Below, piece after piece: positions 1 to 5,496 of a stretch of 6,061 nucleotides of DNA. The notes below the pieces were generated by a model. That model saw only the letters and a list, made by a program, of their open reading frames with translations. It did no database searches and was not told the origin of the DNA. The stretch is from NCBI GenBank assembly GCA_046539045.1, contig JBKHHU010000199.1, positions 1-6,061 of the forward strand, given 5' to 3'. The position numbers and the translations under genes are program-made. Source of the DNA: JBKHHU01 sp046539045 (lineage in GTDB: Bacteria; Planctomycetota; Phycisphaerae; SM23-33). Position 1 is the stretch's first letter. Each line of letters begins with the position of its first letter.

Positions 1-449
1 GTGCCCCTAGCGTCCACCAAGACATTTCCTGCCTTGACGTCTCTGTGAACCCAGCCGGCTTGATGTACCGCGTGGAGCCGCTCAAACAACTCAGCACCCA
101 ACCGACAGGCCTCGCTGAGCGACAGCGGATCCACCTGCGAGAACGCGAAGCCCTCCAACGAAAGACCGTCGATGAACGGCATCACGATGCATTCGTGGCC
201 CATGTCAGAAAATGAATCCACCGGGGCCATGACGCCGCTATCGGGAACACGGACCTGAGCCTCGATCTGGAAGAGCTGGCTATGACGGGCGTAGCCTTCC
301 TCCCCGGGTTTCAGCCTCAGAACCTTGATCGCCACATCCTGCGAAGTCGACAGATCGGCGGCCTTGTAGACCTCTGCCTGTCCGCCTTCACCGACCTTCT
401 CAGCGATGCGGTAGCGACTGTTCAGTGTCATGTTGGTGAGATCAGTCAT
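1..449 (-). CDS. Hanks-type Ser/Thr protein kinase, N-terminal 149 residues (cut by window edge)
   Basis: This is a cytoplasmic serine/threonine protein kinase that transfers ATP phosphate to Ser/Thr of partner proteins. Seen in the translation: a glycine-rich loop G20-E-G-G-Q-A-E-V27, the ATP-anchoring lysine in V-A-I-K42, a likely alpha-C glutamate E63, a hinge I-V-M-P-F near 88-92, and the catalytic loop H135-R-D-V-K-A-G-N142 with catalytic Asp137, Lys139 and metal-binding Asn142. All the key residues visible are intact, so it should be active. The DFG motif, activation loop, C-lobe and any sensor or membrane region lie beyond base 1. The start is the ATG at 447-449, with GGGAG (457-461) 7 nt upstream; a second in-frame ATG at 431-429 has no better site. 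It lies 32 nt after the FHA gene and is the last operon gene seen. Its likely partners are the PP2C and FHA proteins encoded just upstream. Confidence 0.95.
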   Translation of the reverse strand, partial: MTDLTNMTLNSRYRIAEKVGEGGQAEVYKAADLSTSQDVAIKVLRLKPGEEGYARHSQLFQIEAQVRVPDSGVMAPVDSFSDMGHECIVMPFIDGLSLEGFAFSQVDPLSLSEACRLGAELFERLHAVHQAGWVHRDVKAGNVLVDARG

Positions 450-481
450 GTCGCTTCTCCCAGAGGGGGCTGCCAGCCCGG

Positions 482-1189
482 CTATTCCCTGGAGACCTTG
501 AGGACGCTTCTTCCGACGACGATCTCATCACCGGATTCCACATCCGTTTCCTGTCTAACGCGGAGATAGGACCCGTTGGTGCTTCCCAAGTCTCTGATGA
601 AGAGCCGCCCATCCCGAGCCATCACCTTAAGATGGGACCGAGACACATACGCGTCATCCGATACGTCGATATCGAAATGGTCCTTGCCGATGGTCACCTC
701 GTCCCCGTCGCTGAGCAGCAGCGTCTTGGGCGAGCTTCCCTTTCGTTCGATGCGGAAGCAGCCCCGCTTGCCCGAGGCGATTCCAGCCTGGGAACCGGTA
801 TCGCTCCCCGGCGGATCGTCTACCGGGGGCACGGATACGAGCTGCTGGACGGTCCCAGCCGGCGACGTGTCTCTCCCCTTCGCCTCACAGGGGGTGCCAC
901 AACTTCTGCAGAAACGGCCGTCTCCCTGGAGTACCGCCCCGCAACCGGGGCAGAGCGGGAAGGGCGTTTTCGATCCGTCCGCAGCGGGGGCTTCGCCCTT
1001 GACGGCTACACCTTCGACTTCGCCCGTGCTGTCAACGGTGCCGTTGGCTGCCTGCGACGGCGCCTGCTTGCCGTGGCTGCAACGGGTACCACCGGGTGCG
1101 TTCCCGCAACCCGGGCAGAAGTTCGCCCCGACGGGGACCGGCTCGCGGCAGGACTCACAGATAATGGTCTTCTCGTAATTGCTGGTCAT
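482..1189 (-). CDS. Double zinc-ribbon plus FHA domain protein (phosphothreonine reader)
   Basis: A 235-residue soluble adaptor. Two zinc ribbons are visible: C11-x2-C14-x10-C25-x2-C28 and C80-x2-C83-x10-C94-x2-C97. They are joined by an Ala/Gly/Ser-rich linker, and a second low-complexity linker (about 101-142) follows. Residues 143-235 form an FHA domain, with I-G-K near 167-169, S183-R-S-H186 and the S-T-N205-G206 turn. In the FHA family the SRxH and NG motifs contact phosphothreonine and its loops. The usual GR is GK here, a mild change. The role inferred is to bind a phosphorylated partner, perhaps the kinase itself or the neighbouring membrane protein. The reading frame is open upstream to 1681, but that part overlaps the PP2C gene. 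The ATG at 1189 lies 2 nt after the PP2C stop, behind an AAGGAAA site inside the end of the PP2C gene, and it places the first zinc ribbon at the N-terminus. Confidence 0.93.
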   Translation of the reverse strand: MTSNYEKTIICESCREPVPVGANFCPGCGNAPGGTRCSHGKQAPSQAANGTVDSTGEVEGVAVKGEAPAADGSKTPFPLCPGCGAVLQGDGRFCRSCGTPCEAKGRDTSPAGTVQQLVSVPPVDDPPGSDTGSQAGIASGKRGCFRIERKGSSPKTLLLSDGDEVTIGKDHFDIDVSDDAYVSRSHLKVMARDGRLFIRDLGSTNGSYLRVRQETDVESGDEIVVGRSVLKVSRE

Positions 1190-1191
1190 GA

Positions 1192-2046
1192 TTAGATTTC
1201 CTTTCTGAGGACGTCGTACTGCATATTGGCCAGTTCGTGATCGAACCCTGCTACGATGGTTTTGCTGGCCTGCCAGCCGCAGCCACTGGCTGTGTGGCAG
1301 TAGGCAAGACAGGTCGTGTTGTCCTGAGATCCGGACCGAATCGCGGCGTCCACAATGACGCCAGCCAAGCTGCTTCCCTCCGGCGGAGAGCGGTTGCTCT
1401 CGACCAGGGCGGCGATATCCTTTCCGCTGAATACCTCGGTCATCCCGTCGCTGCCGAGGATCAGGGTTGTTCCAGGCAAAAGACGGACTATACGAGTCTC
1501 CATCCCCAGCCGAGATGGGTGCCCCAGGCAACTGGTGATGACATTTCCCTCGGGATGGAACAGAGCTTCCGTCGGCCTCAACTGGCCAGCGCGAACCAGA
1601 TCCTGGGGGACGGAGTGATCCCGAGTCAGCAGCTCGATGTGGGAGGGCCGGTGCAGATAGCACCTGGAGTCTCCCGACCACAGCACAACGGCGTGGTCAT
1701 CGAGTACGGCTGTCACCACTGCCGTCGAGGCCATGCCGCTCAGCGATTCGTTGCTGGAAGCCACCCGCAGGATGGAACGGTGGGCCTCTTTCAGTGCCTT
1801 CCTGATGATGTGCGGCAAGTCCTCGGGACCAATCCCCTCGTTCGCCACCAGGGCCGAGGTCAGGCTCCCACTGATAACCGACAGGCCGAGTGTGGACGCG
1901 ACTTCGCCGCCCTGATGACCGCCTGCTCCGTCTAGGACCATCAGAATCCGCACGTTCCGGCCGTTGGCAAGGTCCAGGGAGAAAGCTGCCGCCCGGTCCT
2001 GCTGGCTGCTGCGCCTGCCCATGTGGCTTGCTACCGAAACAGTCAT
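1192..2046 (-). CDS. PP2C-family (PPM) Ser/Thr protein phosphatase
   Basis: A 284-residue metal-dependent phosphatase expected to remove phosphate from Ser/Thr on targets of the operon kinase. The PPM motifs appear in order: S-S-Q-Q-D17-R, D39-G-A-G-G-H-Q-G-G-E-V-A-S (metal ligand Asp39), S124-G-D-S-R-C-Y, L-T-R-D143-H-S, L-I-L-G-S-D200-G-M and S-Q-D242-N-T-T. All the acidic metal ligands expected for the bacterial PstP/Stp1/PrpC type are present. There is no membrane segment, so it acts in the cytoplasm. After DNTT a tail of about 35 residues with no match I recognise follows. The first motif has Gln where many members have Asn (RxxNQD), which is tolerable. The start has AAGGAG (2055-2060) 8 nt upstream, inside the end of the preceding membrane-protein gene. 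It is followed 2 nt downstream by the FHA gene. Bacterial kinase-phosphatase-FHA clusters usually act on one another and on a shared effector. Confidence 0.96.
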   Translation of the reverse strand: MTVSVASHMGRRSSQQDRAAAFSLDLANGRNVRILMVLDGAGGHQGGEVASTLGLSVISGSLTSALVANEGIGPEDLPHIIRKALKEAHRSILRVASSNESLSGMASTAVVTAVLDDHAVVLWSGDSRCYLHRPSHIELLTRDHSVPQDLVRAGQLRPTEALFHPEGNVITSCLGHPSRLGMETRIVRLLPGTTLILGSDGMTEVFSGKDIAALVESNRSPPEGSSLAGVIVDAAIRSGSQDNTTCLAYCHTASGCGWQASKTIVAGFDHELANMQYDVLRKEI

Positions 2047-2054
2047 ATGCTAAA

Positions 2055-2060
2055 CTCCTT
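2055..2060 (-). promoter_or_regulatory. Ribosome binding site (AAGGAG) of the PP2C gene
   Basis: AAGGAG on the minus strand lies 8 nt before the PP2C ATG at 2046. It sits in the 15-nt gap just after the stop codon of the membrane-protein gene, which allows efficient translation without an internal promoter. Confidence 0.75.
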
Positions 2061-2061
2061 T

Positions 2062-2397
2062 CTAGATTCGTTTGATAGTTAGTTTCACCATTGCCGTAAG
2101 CGTGATCAGGATCATGGCCAGAACACCCAGCTGAATAACCGGGTCAGTTCCAAGCCAGAGATCCTGGGCCTTTTCGAAACCCAGAAGGGCGACACGCAGA
2201 ATCACGACAAGGATGGCGCCGACAACCACCAGGCGGGTCAGACCGCCGCGGACCTTCGGTATCGCACCAAACCAGGTAGAAGACGGCCTGGACGGCGAAG
2301 TCGAGGGCGGCCGCAGCTGGGGCGTCAAGTACGGATTCACGGGCGGATAGCCCTGACGTTTGGGTTGGTACGATTGGTGTTGTTGCGGCCTGGGCAT
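2062..2397 (-). CDS. Small two-pass membrane protein with Pro/Gln/Ser-rich N-terminal tail
   Basis: A 111-residue hypothetical protein that I cannot assign to a family. Residues 1-42 are polar and rich in Pro, Gln, Ser and Tyr, with a basic P-K-R near 12-14. Two hydrophobic stretches follow, about 55-74 and 86-107, separated by a short loop with charged residues (E75, K76, D79, D85); the protein ends in a basic K-L-T-I-K-R-I. The basic flanks on both sides suggest that both ends face the cytoplasm. The S-T-S-P-S-R-P-S-S-T run at 32-41 is a plausible target for the operon kinase and a docking point for the FHA protein; this is inference. The gene begins with a 1-nt TGATG overlap with the ATPase stop, so translation is probably coupled. 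A GTG lies one codon earlier, but its spacing from AGGAGG is too short, so the ATG at 2397 is preferred. Confidence 0.85.
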   Translation of the reverse strand: MPRPQQHQSYQPKRQGYPPVNPYLTPQLRPPSTSPSRPSSTWFGAIPKVRGGLTRLVVVGAILVVILRVALLGFEKAQDLWLGTDPVIQLGVLAMILITLTAMVKLTIKRI

Positions 2398-4508
2398 CAC
2401 GAACCTCCTTTCCGTTGCGAGAGTTGTTTGAGAATCTGACCGGCGAAGAGGAAGTCCACCTTCCCGGCCAGCACCCCGAGATCAATCTTGCCCAGCAGCT
2501 TCTCGATGCGGTCTTGGAAGCGTTTGTTCTCGACGACCAGCGTGAGACCGCACGCCCGAACCGCGGGAATCTCCGTTGCCCGGAGGACGGAATCGACTTC
2601 GCGATCCGGGTTCGAGAAGCCGACTTGGAAGAAGCGGAGAGGGTTACCGCCCTTCAACCAAGCGACGTCCATGCGGATAGCCTCAAGATCCACCTCCAGC
2701 TTCGCCTGAAGATTCTCGACCGATGCCAGATCATGAATCGCGACACAGGCGGCGTGATGCTTCCAGGAGGTGTTCTTCGGGATCTCCGGAACGGACAGCC
2801 CCCGGGATTGGAGCGACCGAAGACCTTCCCCCGTGGGGCTGACCACCTTCATGGCACCGCCTCTGGAACCCGTCGCCCACTTGGACTCTTCCAAGTAACC
2901 CTGGCGCACCAGGCCCTTGAGCACCTTCGCCGCCCGGGTCCGGCTGAGCGGCGTGGCGTCGTACAACTCGACGGCGGGCCGAGGCGGCAGCTTGACGGCC
3001 GCTTTGAGAAGATGGATCTCCTCTTCTCCCAGGTTGTCCGGTGGCGAAGACGGCTGCGACGGATAACCCGCGGTCACTACGGCCGGTGGCAGAGCCAGAT
3101 CTTCCACGTAGGTGACCCTGGCCATGAACCGTTCCTTGGATCTGGCCAGCTGTTCGTCCGATGGCGCCGGCAGGTCGGGAAGCGGAGGGTAGCTGACCAT
3201 GACGGTGTGAGGCCAAATGGAGGGCACCCGCAAAACGGCCTGTGCCCGCGGCATGACCTGGAGATGCTCGGCCTGCTCCCGTCCGATGTTCAGCAACCGC
3301 TGGAGAACCCGAGGTTCCTCGTCACGGGTACCACACACGATTACGTTCTCGAGGTTCTCCTTGATGCTGGGAGAGACAGCAGAGATACCGTGCGTGATCG
3401 CCAGGAGAGAGACATTTCGCTCGCGGCTGACCTGAAGGTCTTGAGCGGTGACCGATACACCGCCAGGGGTCTCGCGGTCCCTCTGCGGGGACAGAAGCGA
3501 GGTGCTGTCCTCGAGTACGAAAAGGATCGGGTAGTCGGCCCGGCAGTGGCGAGCCCCCCGATACGCGAAGGCGAATCGCTGGAGGATCGTTGTGAGGAAG
3601 ACCTGCATGGTCGGGGGCAGACCTTCCACCTTGACGATGTACAGCCCGGGCTTGCGGAACATCTCGAAGAGCATGTCGCTACAAAACACATCGAAGACCG
3701 ACCCGTAATGGTCATGGATATCTCGCAAAGTCCAAAGCACGCTGTCCTTGTAGCCAGTTGTCCGCCCACCGCGAGGGGTTCTGACTGCCTCGACCGCCTG
3801 GATAACGGTCGTCAGGGACGGCCACCTGTCGCGTGGCATCTTCTGAAGCAAGTCCTGACCGACGCTAAGAAGCAGCTTCTGAGCGGACCAGAGGCCGAAG
3901 GCCGATGCCAAAGCCCCCACGATCCTCAGAGGGTAGATTGAGGCTTCGCAGCCCGGCGGCGGTTGAAACATGGACATCCTCAGGTCGCGGTAGGAGAGAA
4001 CGGTCGTGTTGGCCTCAAGCGAGGGAACATTGACCAGGCGGTCCCAAGTACCTTTGACGTCCAGTACGACCACGCTGCTGCGGGGGGGCGTCGAGATCAA
4101 CTGGGATACCAGCAGCTCCGCCATCGTTGTTTTGCCGGTCCCTGTGGGACCACTGATCAAGGTCCCGGAGGCCAGGCGGCTGACAGGCAGAACCATCGGA
4201 TCTCCTGTAGCCAGGTTGCCAACGAGGAGGCGGTCGTCGGCGGTGAGCTCCTGTCTCCTGGGCGGACAGTTCGACAGGAAGGGATCGCCGCAGGATTCCC
4301 TCAGCATCTGCAGCCGCTGCAGGTTCAGGTGCAGCAGCTCCGAGGCGTCGGCATCGTAGGGATCGTTCCAGACCTGTGTGGCCAGGGCTATCAAGGGGTG
4401 CTTGGCCCCCAAGACGTTCCCGTAGTCTTGAAGGATCGCCTCCACGTTTCGGAGGTTGGTCTTCCTCAAGGAAGCCGGACGCGATGAACGGTTTCCTCGC
4501 TTCGCCAT
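2397..4508 (-). CDS. HerA/VirD4-type P-loop ATPase with winged-helix and PD-(D/E)XK-like C-terminal regions
   Basis: A 703-residue protein of the HerA/FtsK-like division of P-loop ATPases, whose known members pump DNA or protein as hexameric rings. Residues 1-110 hold a helical N-terminal region and a small strand-rich segment. Walker A is G120-P-T-G-T-G-K126-T-T. A V-V-L-D-V-K-G segment near 147-153 is typical of VirD4 and HerA relatives. The Walker B strand is I-L-F-V-L-E333-D334, with the acidic pair reversed from the usual DE. The sensor strand L-L-A-I-T-H373 has His where Gln is usual. Residues about 490-570 look like a winged helix. Residues about 583-690 resemble the nuclease-fold region found after such ATPases, with D614 kept but Gln628 where Glu is expected. 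No membrane segment is seen. The ATG at 4508 overlaps the upstream stop (TAATG); a TTG at 4523 is less likely. It is likely the effector of the kinase-phosphatase-FHA set. Confidence 0.88.
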   Translation of the reverse strand: MAKRGNRSSRPASLRKTNLRNVEAILQDYGNVLGAKHPLIALATQVWNDPYDADASELLHLNLQRLQMLRESCGDPFLSNCPPRRQELTADDRLLVGNLATGDPMVLPVSRLASGTLISGPTGTGKTTMAELLVSQLISTPPRSSVVVLDVKGTWDRLVNVPSLEANTTVLSYRDLRMSMFQPPPGCEASIYPLRIVGALASAFGLWSAQKLLLSVGQDLLQKMPRDRWPSLTTVIQAVEAVRTPRGGRTTGYKDSVLWTLRDIHDHYGSVFDVFCSDMLFEMFRKPGLYIVKVEGLPPTMQVFLTTILQRFAFAYRGARHCRADYPILFVLEDSTSLLSPQRDRETPGGVSVTAQDLQVSRERNVSLLAITHGISAVSPSIKENLENVIVCGTRDEEPRVLQRLLNIGREQAEHLQVMPRAQAVLRVPSIWPHTVMVSYPPLPDLPAPSDEQLARSKERFMARVTYVEDLALPPAVVTAGYPSQPSSPPDNLGEEEIHLLKAAVKLPPRPAVELYDATPLSRTRAAKVLKGLVRQGYLEESKWATGSRGGAMKVVSPTGEGLRSLQSRGLSVPEIPKNTSWKHHAACVAIHDLASVENLQAKLEVDLEAIRMDVAWLKGGNPLRFFQVGFSNPDREVDSVLRATEIPAVRACGLTLVVENKRFQDRIEKLLGKIDLGVLAGKVDFLFAGQILKQLSQRKGGS
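2404..2410 (-). promoter_or_regulatory. Strong ribosome binding site (AAGGAGG) deciding the membrane-protein start
   Basis: The minus strand reads AAGGAGG six nt before the ATG at 2397 and only three nt before the GTG at 2400. The spacing supports the ATG. The site lies inside the last codons of the ATPase gene, where it encodes part of the K-G-G-S end. Confidence 0.8.
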
Positions 4509-4948
4509 TAGAGATCCCCCCAAATAAAGCTCGAGAGCGTGTGGATGATACCCTTGGGGGCGTCCGCGCAGTCCTCGCAGGTGAAAGCGGAGATTTCACC
4601 GCTTGCTTCGTAATCGACGCACCGCGTACAGACAAGCCTCCCACAGCCTGCCTGACAGAAAATGGCATGCATTGCACACACCACAGCCTCACACCGTTGG
4701 CATACCACCACGTCCTCGATGTTTGCAGGGACATCACCACATTCCAAAGCGGGATCGACAGAGATGAGAGTTTCGGTCACCCACATCCCCCGATCATCCA
4801 TCTCCGTTGTCTGCCGAAAGACGGCCTCGATGAACCGCCCGCCACCCAGGGGAAGACGGCGAGTTTCAATCTTCTCCCTGCCTCCGAGCATCGCTGCCAT
4901 AGGGTCCGGCGGGCCGGCTGCTCCGAAGTTGTTGGGGTTTCCGCTCAT
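4508..4948 (-). CDS. RING-like (binuclear treble-clef type) zinc finger protein
   Basis: A 146-residue protein. Residues about 1-22 are flexible (Gly, Pro, Asn), and about 25-70 look like a small strand-rich region with alternating hydrophobics. From 83 there is a dense metal-binding pattern: C83-x2-C86-x4-C91-x2-H94-x3-C98-x3-C102-x4-C107-x2-C110-x13-C124-x2-C127. That is ten candidate ligands, enough for two zinc ions, in a spacing like RING, B-box or related treble-clef fingers. In eukaryotes such domains often serve the ubiquitin system, but bacterial relatives are known in unrelated roles, and no E1, E2, JAB or ubiquitin-like gene is seen here. A scaffolding or protein-binding role is the safer inference. 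The end (G-I-I-H-T-L-S-S-F-I-W-G) is mildly hydrophobic. It starts 3 nt after the 59-residue membrane protein gene and overlaps the ATPase start by 1 nt, so the three are likely made together. Confidence 0.87.
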   Translation of the reverse strand: MSGNPNNFGAAGPPDPMAAMLGGREKIETRRLPLGGGRFIEAVFRQTTEMDDRGMWVTETLISVDPALECGDVPANIEDVVVCQRCEAVVCAMHAIFCQAGCGRLVCTRCVDYEASGEISAFTCEDCADAPKGIIHTLSSFIWGDL

Positions 4949-4951
4949 CGC

Positions 4952-5131
4952 TCACCAGGGTGCTTTGAGGAAGTTCTGGTAAAGGTAGACGCAGGCCCGA
5001 AAACAGGCCGCCAACAGCAGGAAGGCGGCCATCCCCGCCATCGCGATCGCCAGCAGCATCAGCGGCAGCCGGAAGAGGAACCGAAGGAAGCAGACAACCT
5101 TCGCCAACCTGGTTGCCTCTTCTCTGGCCAT
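4952..5131 (-). CDS. 59-residue small membrane protein, first gene of the operon
   Basis: A short reading frame easily missed by length filters. It starts M-A-R-E-E-A-T-R-L-A-K and has a long hydrophobic stretch from about 22 to 48, containing P-L-M-L-L-A-I-A-M-A-G-M-A-A-F-L-L-L-A-A-C. It ends in a short polar tail, Y-Q-N-F-L-K-A-P-W. Basic residues before the hydrophobic part (R8, K11, R17, R21) favour an N-in single-pass topology. I know no family for it. Support for its reality: the ATG at 5131 is preceded by AAGGA with about 8 nt spacing, its stop lies 3 nt before the next start, and its hydrophobic pattern is coherent from end to end. It may anchor the RING-like protein or the ATPase to the inner membrane (inference). 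Overlapping frames on either strand look like shadows. Confidence 0.8.
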   Translation of the reverse strand: MAREEATRLAKVVCFLRFLFRLPLMLLAIAMAGMAAFLLLAACFRACVYLYQNFLKAPW

Positions 5132-5276
5132 GAAGCCGTCCTTCCCGATTGCGGCGATCAGGTGCCGTCACCGACTCGGCAGCCAACCACACTGGCTGGC
5201 TCTGCAAGACCAGTCTAAGGCATGATTTGGGGACGCCCCCCTTCAGAGAGTGGTGAGATGAGACTTCCAGTACCTC

Positions 5277-5321
5277 GGGAAAACTGTGCCCCGGATTCCG
5301 CCGGAAAGACGCGGTTTTCCC
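5277..5321. repeat. Nested dyad symmetry (candidate operator or leader hairpin)
   Basis: GGGAAAAC (5277-5284) and its perfect reverse complement GTTTTCCC (5314-5321) enclose 29 nt. Inside lies a perfect 11-nt palindrome, TTCCG-C-CGGAA (5296-5306), whose centre is within 2 nt of the centre of the outer pair. Minus-strand RNA starting upstream would carry it as a hairpin well before the first operon gene. It could equally be a pair of protein-binding half-sites. Confidence 0.45.
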
Positions 5322-5323
5322 AC

Positions 5324-5352
5324 CGATTTGGAACATCTTTTCTTGAAAATCG
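5324..5352. repeat. A/T-rich inverted repeat next to the nested dyad
   Basis: CGATTT (5324-5329) pairs with AAATCG (5347-5352) across a 17-nt gap. An overlapping near-palindrome, TTTTC-TT-GAAAA, lies at 5338-5349. The arms are short, so this is weak evidence for an operator on its own; its interest lies in sitting 2 bp from the stronger dyad. Confidence 0.3.
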
Positions 5353-5420
5353 CTGACTTTCTGCTTACCCCCCCGGAATCCCCACCCCTCCGATGCCTCC
5401 ACAGCGTCTCGCCGATATCC

Positions 5421-5449
5421 TTGAACATCGCAGCCTGAAACGCTATCCT
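5421..5449 (+). promoter_or_regulatory. Candidate sigma70-type promoter of the divergent gene
   Basis: TTGAAC (5421-5426) and TATCCT (5444-5449) are separated by exactly 17 nt, each matching 4 of 6 consensus bases. Transcription would begin near 5456 and give a leader of about 40 nt ending in the GAGGA ribosome binding site. Short motifs like this arise by chance, so the call is tentative. Confidence 0.4.
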
Positions 5450-5496
5450 CAAAAGCCGTTGTTGAAGGTAAGTGACTTCCGTTGAGGACTTAAGAG

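Larger units (their letters stand above)
5132..5496. other. Divergent intergenic region between the operon and the plus-strand gene
   Basis: 365 bp with no gene I can support. It must hold the control signals of both transcription units. Seen in it: a candidate plus-strand promoter near 5421-5449, a nested dyad at 5277-5321, an A/T-rich dyad at 5324-5352, a short inverted repeat AGCCA/TGGCT at 5181-5197, and a C-rich tract about 5368-5390. A 69-codon minus-strand frame (5452-5243) lies inside, but I see no motif or membrane pattern in it. I found no convincing -35/-10 pair for the minus-strand operon. Confidence 0.8.

Noticed and set aside
450..481. Terminator between the FHA and kinase genes
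   Set aside because: The 32-nt gap has no clear stem followed by a T-run on the minus strand; read-through to the kinase is expected.
1190..1681. N-terminal extension of the zinc-ribbon/FHA frame up to 1681
   Set aside because: It would overlap almost 500 nt of the PP2C catalytic domain, and its residues look random. The ATG at 1189 has a ribosome site and puts a zinc ribbon right after the start.
2415..3941. Long plus-strand open frame (508 codons) opposite the ATPase gene
   Set aside because: It is antisense to a gene with clear ATPase motifs, shows no domain or hydrophobic core pattern, and is rich in Arg, Asp, Gly and Gln as expected for the shadow of a GC-rich gene.
2397..4508. A conjugation coupling protein (VirD4/TraG) of an integrative element
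   Set aside because: The motor resembles that division, but no relaxase, VirB-type genes, integrase or attachment site is seen, and the ATPase itself lacks membrane segments.
4568..4702. A bacterial ubiquitin-like conjugation system based on the RING-like finger
   Set aside because: No E1-like, E2-like, JAB peptidase or ubiquitin-like gene is visible in the window, and bacterial treble-clef fingers often have other roles.
4376..5218. Plus-strand open frame (280 codons) across the RING-like and small membrane genes
   Set aside because: It is antisense to three genes, has no recognisable motif, and its apparent protein is low-complexity and rich in Arg, Gln and Pro.
5243..5452. 69-codon minus-strand frame in the intergenic region
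   Set aside because: No ribosome site of note, no domain or membrane segment, an Arg/Lys/Gly/Ser-rich composition, and it lies over the dyads and candidate promoter. A tiny basic protein is not excluded, but nothing supports it.
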